NCBI GenBank assembly: GCA_937885345.1
Contig: CAKZZH010000006.1
Location: forward strand, 1 to 15,615
Direction: 5' to 3'
DNA: 15,615 bases
Source: an uncultured Lachnospiraceae bacterium
GTDB lineage: Bacteria; Bacillota; Clostridia; Lachnospirales; Lachnospiraceae
Position numbers and translations under genes: made by a program. The notes beneath the pieces were generated by a model. It saw only the letters and a program-made list of their open reading frames with translations. It did not search any database and was not told the origin of the DNA. Every line of letters starts with the position of its first letter. The stretch's first letter is position 1. Below are positions 8,328-15,543 of the stretch, one piece after another.

Positions 8328-9009
8328 TAAAACGATAACCTACCCCTCGAAGTGTTACAAGAAGTTCCCTATAGGGGCCGAGATTGCTTCTAAGAAGCTT
8401 GATATGCGTATCAAGAGTTCTGTCATCGCCAAAATAATCGTATCCCCAAACCTCGGTGATAAGCTTCTCTCTCGTAAGCGCAATTCCTTTATTTCTGACC
8501 ATATAAAATAAAAGATCGTACTCTTTGGGCGTCATATCAACCGTCTTGCCGTCAACCTTAACCATTCTTGCGGTAAAATCAATGGACAGACCTTTGTAAT
8601 TATACACATCTCTCTCATCCAAAGCGGCAGTGACAGCGGCCTTACCGGCAGCACTTCTGCTCATAACTACCCTGACTCTCATCATAAGTTCCTTGGGAGA
8701 GAAAGGCTTAACAACGTAATCATCTATTCCAAGCTCAAAGCCGTGGATCTTGTCATATTCCTCACCTCTTGCGGAGAGCATTATGATCGGAATCTGCTTG
8801 TTCTTGAGAATCTCTTTGGATGCGGAGAAACCGTCAAGTTCAGGCATCATAACATCCATGATTATAAGATCGTAATCGTGCTCACGACACTTAAGTACAG
8901 CTTCCATCCCATCGGAAGCCTCTTCAATCTCATACCCCTCAAATTCACCGTATTTACGAATTATTGAGCGTATCTTTTCCTCGTCATCAACCACAAGTAT
9001 TTTACTCAA
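8314..9009 (-). CDS. OmpR/PhoB-family response regulator
   Basis: 231 residues. The receiver domain has the acidic pocket D8-D9, phospho-acceptor D52 (IIMDVMMPELDG), S79 and K101 (VVKPFSP). The C-terminal winged helix (about 135-229) carries the family signature MTPKEYDLLFYMVRN, EVWGYDYFGDDRTLDTHIKLLR and VRGVGYRF-like LRGVGYRFNEED. It should bind DNA after phosphorylation by the adjacent kinase. The start is TTG at 9009: the frame upstream closes at a TAA with no ATG or GTG between, and GAGAGGTG lies five bases before the TTG. The gene begins 21 bp after thrC and overlaps the kinase start by 14 nt, so it reads as part of the same transcript. Targets cannot be deduced. Confidence 0.93.
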   Translation of the reverse strand: MSKILVVDDEEKIRSIIRKYGEFEGYEIEEASDGMEAVLKCREHDYDLIIMDVMMPELDGFSASKEILKNKQIPIIMLSARGEEYDKIHGFELGIDDYVVKPFSPKELMMRVRVVMSRSAAGKAAVTAALDERDVYNYKGLSIDFTARMVKVDGKTVDMTPKEYDLLFYMVRNKGIALTREKLITEVWGYDYFGDDRTLDTHIKLLRSNLGPYRELLVTLRGVGYRFNEED

Positions 9010-9030
9010 TATTACACCTCTCTTATATGC

Positions 9031-10554
9031 TTATACCCCAAGAATCCCCTTAACCATAGCCTTCATTTCAGTCTTATCGCACACTCTGTCATGAAGAACG
9101 GGTGCGGTTCTGATATCCTCAATTGCTGCAGGAACGGCAACATTGCCGATCCGCGACAATTCATCAACAAGCTCAAAATCACTCATTTGATCATATTTAT
9201 CCTTATCGATCGCATCCATAACGCTTCTTGTGAATTTGAACGGGCTGGCGGTTGAAGCTATAACGGTCTTCTTATCATCGCCTGTCTCCGAAACATATTT
9301 CTTATATACGGAAGCCGCAACAGATGTATGCGTATCGATTATGTAACCTGTATTATCATATATTCTCTTAATGGTCGAAGCAGTCTCACTCTCGGAAGCA
9401 AAGTTTCCGTAAAATGCTTCAAGTTGTGCCTTCATATCCGCTGTTATCTCGTATTTGCCGCTGTCGGAAAGAGACTTCATATATGTTGCATTTGCAGCTG
9501 CATCATTGCCTGCGATCAAATAGATAAGTCTCTCAAGATTGCTTGAAATAAGGATGTCCATTGAAGGCGAAGATGTAAGCTTGAATTCCCTGTTGCGATC
9601 ATAGGTTCCTGTAGAGAAGAAATCATAAAGGACCTTATTCTCGTTTGAGGCACAAATAAGCTTATCAATGGGAAGTCCCATATTCTTGGCATAGAAAGCC
9701 GCAAGAATGTTACCGAAATTACCGGTAGGAACAACCACATTGATCTTCTCCGAATCGGTAATCTCGCCCGCAATCTCATCATCCTTGTCTTCATTGCCGT
9801 TTCCGAGAAGTCTGGTATATGCATATACATAGTACACGATCTGAGGAACAAGTCGTCCGATATTAATGGAATTGGCAGATGAAAACTGATATCCCTTAGC
9901 CGCAAGCTCTTCCTCAAGTTCTTTGTCATTAAACATATTCTTAACGCCGGTCTGGGCATCATCAAAATTACCGTGAATTCCGACAACATAAGTGTTGTCG
10001 CCTCTCTGGGTGATCATCTGCTTCTCCTGGATCGGGCTTACACCGTTCTTCGGATAAAATACGATTATCTTGGTTCCCTTGACATCAGCAAAACCCGCAA
10101 GCGCCGCTTTACCGGTATCACCCGAGGTAGCGGTAAGTATAACGATATCATTCTTAACATTGTTCTTACGCGCACTGGTTATAAGAAGATGCGGAAGAAT
10201 GGAAAGAGCCATATCCTTAAAAGCGATCGTCGCACCATGGAAAAGTTCGAGGAAATACGCCCCGTCAGCCTTGACAAGCGGTGCGATCACATCGGTATCG
10301 AATTTGGAATCATAAGCCTTGTTGATACAGTCCTTAAGCTCCTCCTCGGTAAAATCCGTAAGGAAAAGCTTCATAACTTCATAAGCCACCTGCTTGTAGT
10401 CCATTGCGGCAAGGTCTTTTAAAGAAACATCAAGCTGTGGGATTCTATTGGGAACATACAGACCTCCGTCATCTGCAAGTCCTTTAAGTATGGCCATTGA
10501 AGGCGTTACCTTCTCTTCGGCGTTACGTGTACTGCTGTAAATTATCTCTGACAT
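9031..10554 (-). CDS. thrC: Threonine synthase
   Basis: 507 residues. This cytoplasmic PLP enzyme converts O-phosphohomoserine and water to threonine and phosphate. The N-terminal part has GLADDGGLYVP and the Schiff-base lysine in the HGATIAFKDMAL motif (K113 from the chosen start). The phosphate/PLP-binding TATSGDTGKAAL and the VPTGNFGNILAA glycine-rich loop follow; length and order fit the bacterial/yeast class rather than the shorter archaeal type. The open frame extends to a TTG at 10560, but the AAAGGAAG site lies nine bases before ATG 10554 and almost abuts the TTG, so the ATG is chosen. A sigma-A promoter lies about 40 bp upstream. It heads the cluster that continues into the two-component and topoisomerase genes. 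There is no hom or thrB nearby. Confidence 0.95.
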   Translation of the reverse strand: MSEIIYSSTRNAEEKVTPSMAILKGLADDGGLYVPNRIPQLDVSLKDLAAMDYKQVAYEVMKLFLTDFTEEELKDCINKAYDSKFDTDVIAPLVKADGAYFLELFHGATIAFKDMALSILPHLLITSARKNNVKNDIVILTATSGDTGKAALAGFADVKGTKIIVFYPKNGVSPIQEKQMITQRGDNTYVVGIHGNFDDAQTGVKNMFNDKELEEELAAKGYQFSSANSINIGRLVPQIVYYVYAYTRLLGNGNEDKDDEIAGEITDSEKINVVVPTGNFGNILAAFYAKNMGLPIDKLICASNENKVLYDFFSTGTYDRNREFKLTSSPSMDILISSNLERLIYLIAGNDAAANATYMKSLSDSGKYEITADMKAQLEAFYGNFASESETASTIKRIYDNTGYIIDTHTSVAASVYKKYVSETGDDKKTVIASTASPFKFTRSVMDAIDKDKYDQMSDFELVDELSRIGNVAVPAAIEDIRTAPVLHDRVCDKTEMKAMVKGILGV

Positions 10555-10592
10555 GATCAATCTTCCTTTGTAGTGTATTTCAAATCCGAATC

Positions 10593-10622
10593 ATTATAAC
10601 ATAACGAGTATTTTTTTATCAA
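10593..10622 (-). promoter_or_regulatory. Sigma-A promoter of the thrC-led cluster
   Basis: On the minus strand, TTGATA (10617-10622), an 18-bp spacer with an A-run, then a perfect TATAAT (10593-10598). The predicted start near 10586 leaves a leader of about 30 nt, too short for a threonine attenuator or T-box. Confidence 0.75.
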
Positions 10623-10681
10623 GAGATTTGTTTATAATATTCGAATTTTTGTTCGAGGCAGAACATGCTCTCCGCAAATGG

Positions 10682-10713
10682 AAAACCCGGCCGTGCCGCA
10701 ATCGGCAGACCGG
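10682..10713 (-). terminator. Candidate terminator after the SleB-type gene
   Basis: On the minus strand a GC-rich hairpin pairs CCGG (10710-10713) with CCGG (10687-10690) and TGCCG (10703-10707) with CGGCA (10694-10698) around a 4-nt loop, followed by GTTTTCC. The internal loop and short T-run make it weaker than the parC terminator, but it is the only candidate between the SleB-type stop and the thrC promoter. Confidence 0.4.
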
Positions 10714-10767
10714 ATCTTCATTTTAAACAGATCTGGTTCGAATCGCAATGAACATTCTGTTTAATAC

Positions 10768-11601
10768 CTAATTAAAATAAATATGTCCGTAATACTCAAA
10801 AAGTCTGTTAAGTGTACTGTGCCAGCTTCCCGATGTGACCGAAGAAACAGCTGCAAAATACAAAGCGCCCTGCGCATAATCTTCACCCGCAAGCACTCTG
10901 TTTGCCGCTTCGTAATCATCCGCAGAAGGAGTTACGCTCCAGAAACGTCCGTCTTTGATAGGTGTAAACTGTTCGCCGTTACCCTGGTAGATCACCTCGG
11001 TAATCGTTGAAGGAAATCTCGCGTTCAATACACGGTTAATAACAACTCTGCCGACCATCATCTTAGACATTACATCAGCTCCGGTTGCCTCGGCTGCAAT
11101 AATTCTTACAAGATTATAATAATCATCGTCTGTGTAAGCTACCACTCCGTAATGAATAACGCTCTCAGTTGCCGCTTCGGTAACTTCCTGCGTCTGCTCC
11201 TCAGAATCCTGCGTCTGATCGGCAGCTCCCTCCGATACCTGTTCATCGGCAGTTTCCTTCGATACCTGTTCATCGGCAGTGTCCTCAGCTGCATCTGCGC
11301 TTACTACATTAACGGTCGCAGGGCTTGCATAAACAACGGGGGTTGCGGTATTGCTTGAGAGTGCTACATTGATCGTGTCGAATTCTACTATAAGAAATTC
11401 TTCTGTATCAACCATTATGCTCTCTATTTCAGCAATCGGATTTCCGACAATTGCGGTGCTTGCTGCTTTATTTTCCCCGGCATCTTCGGCTCCGACGGTT
11501 TTATAGGTAATAACCGCCACCGTTGCAATCAGGATAATCGCGAATACTCTGACGATATTCCTTATCGCATGCTCGCCAAGGAAGTCTTTCATAGCTTTCA
11601 T
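10768..11601 (-). CDS. Membrane-anchored SleB-type cell wall hydrolase
   Basis: 277 residues from the chosen start. The N-terminus has a single hydrophobic segment (about 13-32) that is a signal anchor or uncleaved signal, so the enzyme works outside the membrane. A disordered Ala/Thr/Glu/Gln-rich linker follows (about 75-148), including two nine-residue repeats near 108-125. The C-terminal domain (about 160-277) is Hydrolase_2 (SleB/CwlJ): LVRIIAAEATGA with probable catalytic E171, GRVVINRVLNARFP, QFTPI, GALYF and a closing YGHIYF. The family cleaves peptidoglycan, in spore formers often cortex. Outside spores it may serve growth or separation. The frame extends to a TTG at 11694, but that TTG is the -35 TTGACA; ATG 11601 has AAGGAAG eight bases upstream, so it is the likely start. 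Divergent from the AP2 gene. Confidence 0.88.
   Translation of the reverse strand: MKAMKDFLGEHAIRNIVRVFAIILIATVAVITYKTVGAEDAGENKAASTAIVGNPIAEIESIMVDTEEFLIVEFDTINVALSSNTATPVVYASPATVNVVSADAAEDTADEQVSKETADEQVSEGAADQTQDSEEQTQEVTEAATESVIHYGVVAYTDDDYYNLVRIIAAEATGADVMSKMMVGRVVINRVLNARFPSTITEVIYQGNGEQFTPIKDGRFWSVTPSADDYEAANRVLAGEDYAQGALYFAAVSSVTSGSWHSTLNRLFEYYGHIYFN
11231..11284 (-). repeat. 27-bp direct repeat in the SleB-type linker
   Basis: Two adjacent 27-bp copies (11231-11257, 11258-11284) differ at two positions and encode near-identical ETADEQVS-type segments in the disordered linker, consistent with a recent in-frame duplication. Confidence 0.85.
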
Positions 11602-11665
11602 TTCTAAATCTTCCTTTGATCGATTTTCATAATTAGTTTTTGTGCTCTTTGTTCGAGCCTCACTC

Positions 11666-11694
11666 ATTTTCACTTTGACTGAAAATCTTGTCAA
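11666..11694 (-). promoter_or_regulatory. Promoter of the SleB-type gene
   Basis: On the minus strand, a perfect TTGACA (11689-11694), a 17-bp spacer and GAAAAT (11666-11671, four of six). The weak -10 suggests need for an activator or a modest level. Leader length would be about 60 nt. Confidence 0.55.
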
Positions 11695-11980
11695 CGAATT
11701 AATTCCTTTTTGGTAACTTTTGATAGTTTAACAATTTTGTAACAATCTTCTCCGTTAAAATGCACATTAAATCCTGATTTATGTCTTATTCTTTGTGAGT
11801 TTTTTATATTATCTGTTTTCAAACCGATACAAAGTTATTATCATATTTCAGCGTAAATGATACATCGCATCCCTTTTTTACCCCTAAAAAAGTATTAAAA
11901 GTGGGGATTGGTACCATATATTTTACAAATTTTATAAAAAAACATGAAATGGGAGATACGGAAAATGTAAGAAAAACAAT

Positions 11981-12009
11981 TTGCTTACATTATTACGGTA
12001 ATATATACT
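11981..12009 (+). promoter_or_regulatory. Promoter of the AP2 gene
   Basis: TTGCTT (11981-11986), a 17-bp spacer and TATACT (12004-12009). A start near 12015 would leave a leader of about 33 nt before ATG 12048, which supports the shorter AP2 start. Confidence 0.5.
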
Positions 12010-12047
12010 GTAAAAAAGATGATATTATAGGAGATCTGACAACGGTT

Positions 12048-12881
12048 ATGGCCCCTAAAACAGGCGTATATGCGACAACTTTAAAAGATAAAACACCCAG
12101 TTACAGGGCAAGTATAACGGCCGGCGGCAAGCATATCGCACTCGGCTCTTATCCTGATGAGATAAGCGCAGCCAAAGCATACAGCGAAGCTGCCGGGATT
12201 CTCGGTAAATCCGCCGTTTCTCCGGGCTCGCCTCTTTCAAAGAATCTTGCAACAACCAAAATCGGCATTGAAGGCATCCGAGTTAAAGTCCTTCCTTTTA
12301 CCAAAGCCGTTTCTCTGGCTAATTTCAGGGACAACCGCATATATATCAAGACGCCTATCTACATATTCAACAAATTCTTTCGCTATTATTTTACACCGGA
12401 GGAATATTTTACATTCGATGCGGACGACCTATTCTTCTACTCCAATCACACGATAACCAGGCGCGGAAACCACCTGTTCGTCGCAGATTACGGAATGCAG
12501 GTCAATATAATGTCAAGATACGGGATACGCGAGCATGCCGTTGCCGGCCGCGACTATTACTTTGTTAATGGGGATTCAACGGATATGCGCTACTCCAATA
12601 TCAAGATCATAAACCGTTATCACGGTGTGAGACGCATTACCAAAAACGGTAAATACATTTATAAGGCGAAGATCCATATCAACGGCGATTATGTTATCGG
12701 CACATACAAGAGCGAGGAAGAAGCCGCGCTCGCCTATAATAAAACAGCCCTTCTCCTGAAAGAGAAAGGCTGTAAGAAGAATTTTCCGGAGAATTATGTC
12801 GAGAATCTCGATGCTATCTCCTACGCATCTATCTATAATTCGATTCGCATATCCCAGAGGATAAGAAATCTTGAATTCTAG
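12048..12881 (+). CDS. AP2-HNH-AP2 protein with a degenerate HNH core, likely DNA-binding
   Basis: 277 residues. The first AP2-like unit is at about 5-52 (TGVYATT, YRASITAGGKHIALGSY, ISAAKAYSEAAG). A spacer leads to a region with the layout of HNH_AP2 homing endonucleases (about 98-190): FDADDLFFYS, LFVADYGMQVNIM, then YYFVNGDSTDMRYSNIKII. The second AP2 unit is at about 191-248 (YHGVRR, GKYIYKAKIHINGDYVIGTY, EEEAALAYN, closing NFP). In active enzymes the core reads His-x-Asn-Gly-Asp; here F172 replaces the His, and the upstream Leu-His-Arg position seems to be V-N-I (about 152-154). NGD (174-176), R181 and N184 remain. DNA binding without cleavage is inferred. The start is uncertain: ATG 12048 follows a promoter and an AGGAG that is 14 nt away; the frame is open to GTG 11901 (326 aa). 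It is the only plus-strand gene and shares its stop with the opposing amidase. Confidence 0.82.
   Translation: MAPKTGVYATTLKDKTPSYRASITAGGKHIALGSYPDEISAAKAYSEAAGILGKSAVSPGSPLSKNLATTKIGIEGIRVKVLPFTKAVSLANFRDNRIYIKTPIYIFNKFFRYYFTPEEYFTFDADDLFFYSNHTITRRGNHLFVADYGMQVNIMSRYGIREHAVAGRDYYFVNGDSTDMRYSNIKIINRYHGVRRITKNGKYIYKAKIHINGDYVIGTYKSEEEAALAYNKTALLLKEKGCKKNFPENYVENLDAISYASIYNSIRISQRIRNLEF
12736..12773 (-). terminator. Terminator of the leuCD-amidase transcript inside the AP2 coding sequence
   Basis: On the minus strand, ACAGCCTTTCTC pairs with GAGAAGGGCTGT around a 6-nt loop (12744-12773), followed by TTTTATTAT (12736-12744). All 12 pairs form on this strand because position seven is a U-G wobble; on the plus strand the same position is a C-A mismatch. 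It lies about 105 bases past the amidase stop. Confidence 0.65.
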
Positions 12882-13666
12882 AAAAGTGTCTTGTAAAGTT
12901 TGGGCTTTCTGTCCTTGATCGCAGGAAGCTCACTTCTGAAATCCATCACCGAGTCATAATCAACATCAACTATCATAATGCCGGGCTCGTTAGCCTCCAG
13001 CATATCTATAATGTCCCCTTCGCTGTCCATTAGACATGAATCACCGATATATATTCCGTCCTTGTCATTTCCGACTCTGTTGATTCCGATAACGTAGCAC
13101 TGATTCTCAAGCGCTCTTGCGGCAAGAAGCCTTCTCCAGTGTCCATCCCTTATTGCGGGCCAGTTAGCAGGAACGATGATAACCTGTGCCTTATCGCATA
13201 CGGCCCTGAAAATCTCAGGGAATCTTAGGTCATAACATATAAAAGGTGCGAAAGTTATTCCCTCAAGAGTAAAGGTCTTAACTTCACTTCCGCCCTCATA
13301 CACTTTGGATTCACTCGAAAGAGAAAAAGGATGAATCTTGGTATAATCACAGATAACCTTACCGGCATTGTCAACAATCGCATAATGATTGGTAAACGCA
13401 CCCGTCTCATCCTTATAAACAAATCCGCATCCGACTGCGACATTATATTTAACGGAATAGCCTGCAATAGTCTCAATCGTCTCGTTGTGCTCCTTAGTCT
13501 CGGCAACGGTATCCGCGTCTTCTACAAATCCCGTCATACTAAGCTCAGGAAAAAGTACGAGCGAAGCACCCTTGGCTGCGCATTTAAGGATATAATCCTC
13601 AGCCGTTATAAGATTGTATTTCTTATCGCCCTGTATAATATCGGTCTGACATACACCTATTAACAT
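12878..13666 (-). CDS. Nitrilase-superfamily carbon-nitrogen hydrolase, omega-amidase-like
   Basis: 262 residues, the normal single-domain length. The catalytic triad is visible as E41 (LVLFPELSMTGF), K110 (YTKIHPFS) and C144 (ICYDLRFPE); NWP follows at about 168-170. The motifs are closest to the omega-amidase branch (Nit2/YafV), which hydrolyses alpha-ketoglutaramate or alpha-ketosuccinamate to the keto acid and ammonia, but the substrate cannot be fixed from motifs. No signal peptide, so cytoplasmic. ATG 13666 has GGAGG seven bases upstream. It lies 66 bp after leuD with only a weak 5-bp hairpin between, so it is probably the last gene of the leu transcript. Its TAG stop (12878-12880) lies within the CTAG shared with the AP2 gene. 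Confidence 0.88.
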   Translation of the reverse strand: MLIGVCQTDIIQGDKKYNLITAEDYILKCAAKGASLVLFPELSMTGFVEDADTVAETKEHNETIETIAGYSVKYNVAVGCGFVYKDETGAFTNHYAIVDNAGKVICDYTKIHPFSLSSESKVYEGGSEVKTFTLEGITFAPFICYDLRFPEIFRAVCDKAQVIIVPANWPAIRDGHWRRLLAARALENQCYVIGINRVGNDKDGIYIGDSCLMDSEGDIIDMLEANEPGIMIVDVDYDSVMDFRSELPAIKDRKPKLYKTLF

Positions 13667-13732
13667 GTTAACCCTCCATATCGGTTGCCGGCACGAACCG
13701 CCATTTTATCTTACGTAGTCGGACGCATCATA

Positions 13733-14221
13733 TCAATTCTTACCGTTGATGTAATTGATAAGTCCTTCCGCAGCAATTATCTTCTGCATAAATTCAGGAA
13801 ATGCCTGTCCCTTGAACTCGGTTCCCTTGGTTCTGTTGTAGATCATTCCGGTATCGAAATCGACCTCAACCTCATCGCCGGCCTCAATGCCCTTTGACGC
13901 CTCGGGGCACTCTACGATCGGAAGCCCGATATTGATGGCATTCCTGTAAAATATCCTCGCAAAAGTCTCGGCAATAACGCAACTTACGCCTGCCGCTTTA
14001 ATAGCAATCGGCGCATGTTCTCTTGACGAACCGCATCCAAAATTCTTATCGGCAACGATAATGTCGCCCCTCTTAACCTTCTTGACAAAATCCACATCAA
14101 TATCTTCCATGCAATGGGTTGCAAGCTCGGCAGGATCCGAAGAATTAAGATATCTTGCAGGGATTATTACATCCGTATCGACATTGTCGCCGTATTTAAA
14201 AACATTACCATGTGCCTTCAT
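13733..14221 (-). CDS. leuD: 3-isopropylmalate dehydratase small subunit
   Basis: 162 residues, typical of the short clostridial/archaeal LeuD. With LeuC it isomerises 2-isopropylmalate to 3-isopropylmalate in leucine synthesis. The swivelling aconitase domain shows the N-terminal YGDNVDTDVIIPARYL and the substrate-loop GCGSSREHAP, then the IAETFARIFYRNAINIGLP block. The start ATG shares one base with the leuC stop (TAATG), with GAGGAGG in the end of leuC as ribosome site, so translation is coupled. This short type can also belong to related homoaconitase or dimethylmalate enzymes; leucine synthesis is the likeliest role. Confidence 0.95.
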   Translation of the reverse strand: MKAHGNVFKYGDNVDTDVIIPARYLNSSDPAELATHCMEDIDVDFVKKVKRGDIIVADKNFGCGSSREHAPIAIKAAGVSCVIAETFARIFYRNAINIGLPIVECPEASKGIEAGDEVEVDFDTGMIYNRTKGTEFKGQAFPEFMQKIIAAEGLINYINGKN

Positions 14222-15483
14222 TACTGTACCTCCTCAGGGGATGAAATCATACCGGTTATGGCACTTGCAGCCGCAACCGCGGGACTTGCAAGATAAATCT
14301 CAGAAGTGATATGACCCATTCTTCCGACAAAGTTACGGTTTGTCGTGGACACACATCTCTCGTTTTCTGCAAGAATTCCCATATAACCGCCAAGACAAGG
14401 ACCGCATGTCGGAGTTGACACAACAGCGCCCGCCTTTATAAATGTCTGAATATAGCCCTTCTCGATGCACTCCATATAGATCTTCTGGGTTGCAGGTATC
14501 ACGATGCATCTGAGGCCCTTCTTAATATGTTTGCCTTCAAGTATTCCTGCGGCAATTCTCATGTCCTCAAGTCTTCCGTTGGTACATGAACCGATAACGA
14601 CCTGGTCGATCTCGATATGGCCTACATCATCGATAGTATGCGTATTCTCGGGAAGGTGGGGGAATGAAACCGTGGGCTTAAGAGTGGACAGATCAATGGT
14701 ATAGGTCTCATCGTATACCGCATCCTCGTCAGCCTCATAAACCTTATATTCTCTTGTTGAATGCTCGGCAAGATAAGCTTTAGTAAGTTCATCAACCGGG
14801 AAAATACCGTTCTTGCCGCCGGCCTCGATTGCCATATTGGAAATGGTAAGACGATCATCCATTGTGAGATACTGTATTCCGTCTCCCACAAATTCCATTG
14901 ACTTATACAAAGCGCCGTCAACGCCTATCATTCCGATTATGTGTAAAATAATATCCTTACCGCTGATCCACTTGGCCGGCTTACCCGTAAGTATGAATTT
15001 TATCGCCGAAGGCACCTTAAACCAGGCCTTGCCCGTTGCCATTCCGGCAGCCATATCAGTAGAGCCGACGCCGGTCGAGAAAGCCCCGAGCGCACCGTAA
15101 GTACATGTATGAGAATCTGCCCCGATGATAACATCACCTGCTACGGTAAGTCCTCTCTCCGGAAGAAGCGCATGCTCGATTCCCATCTCGCCTACCTCAA
15201 AATAATTGGTGATATCGTTCTTCTTTGCAAATTCTCTTACGCATTTGCAATGTTCTGCCGATTTGATATCCTTATTGGGCACAAAGTGGTCCGGAACAAG
15301 CGCAATCTTGTCCTTATTAAAAACCGTCTTTGTGTTGAATTTGTCCATCTCGTGGATTGCTACGGGTGATGTAATATCATTACCCAGAACAAGATCAAGA
15401 TCCGCTTCAATAAGCTGACCTGCCGTAACTTCGGGCAGTCCCGCATGTGCTGCAAGGATCTTCTGCGTCATTGTCATTCCCAT
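14221..15483 (-). CDS. leuC: 3-isopropylmalate dehydratase large subunit
   Basis: 420 residues, the shorter LeuC type found in Clostridia and archaea (about 420 against about 465 in enterobacteria). It holds the [4Fe-4S] cluster for the dehydration-rehydration of isopropylmalate. Cluster cysteines are C300 (GSCTNGR) and C360/C363 (TPTCGPCLGG). Other family blocks are PDHFVP (64-69), GADSHTCTYGALGAFSTGVG (121-140) and the closing NRNFVGRMG. ATG 15483 follows CGGAGG by seven bases. It leads the leuC-leuD-amidase transcript; leuA and leuB are not in view. The upstream leader is too short for a leucine T-box or attenuator. Confidence 0.96.
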   Translation of the reverse strand: MGMTMTQKILAAHAGLPEVTAGQLIEADLDLVLGNDITSPVAIHEMDKFNTKTVFNKDKIALVPDHFVPNKDIKSAEHCKCVREFAKKNDITNYFEVGEMGIEHALLPERGLTVAGDVIIGADSHTCTYGALGAFSTGVGSTDMAAGMATGKAWFKVPSAIKFILTGKPAKWISGKDIILHIIGMIGVDGALYKSMEFVGDGIQYLTMDDRLTISNMAIEAGGKNGIFPVDELTKAYLAEHSTREYKVYEADEDAVYDETYTIDLSTLKPTVSFPHLPENTHTIDDVGHIEIDQVVIGSCTNGRLEDMRIAAGILEGKHIKKGLRCIVIPATQKIYMECIEKGYIQTFIKAGAVVSTPTCGPCLGGYMGILAENERCVSTTNRNFVGRMGHITSEIYLASPAVAAASAITGMISSPEEVQ

Positions 15484-15514
15484 AATTATGCCTCCGATAA
15501 AATTCTTTCATAGT

Positions 15515-15543
15515 ATTCTAACACAAACCCCAAATATCTTCAA
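15515..15543 (-). promoter_or_regulatory. Sigma-A promoter of the leuCD transcript
   Basis: On the minus strand, TTGAAG (15538-15543), a 17-bp spacer and TAGAAT (15515-15520). The predicted start is about 25 nt before the leuC ATG. A 10-bp palindrome GTAAATTTAC (15567-15576) lies 23 bp upstream of the -35 and is a possible operator; the rest of the right end holds nothing I can identify. Confidence 0.65.

Larger units (their letters stand above)
11602..12047. other. Divergent intergenic region between SleB-type and AP2 genes
   Basis: 446 AT-rich bases with no convincing gene. On the minus side it holds the SleB-type leader and promoter (11666-11694). On the plus side it holds the AP2 promoter (11981-12009) and a possible operator: a perfect 8-bp inverted repeat CTTTTTTA/TAAAAAAG around CCCC (11873-11892). 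The AP2 frame is open back to a GTG at 11901, but that stretch has no ribosome site at its GTG or at ATG 11949 and contains the promoter, so I treat it as non-coding. Confidence 0.6.

Noticed and set aside
10690..10760. A tRNA-Leu on the plus strand
   Set aside because: D-arm and T-loop likeness are present but there is no pairing acceptor stem, no T stem and no seven-base anticodon loop.
11602..11694. N-terminal extension of the SleB-type protein to TTG 11694
   Set aside because: The TTG is part of a TTGACA -35 box, and ATG 11601 has a good ribosome site.
11901..12047. N-terminal extension of the AP2 protein to GTG 11901
   Set aside because: No ribosome site, AT-rich, and it contains a promoter with 17-bp spacing; kept as an uncertainty, not as the main call.
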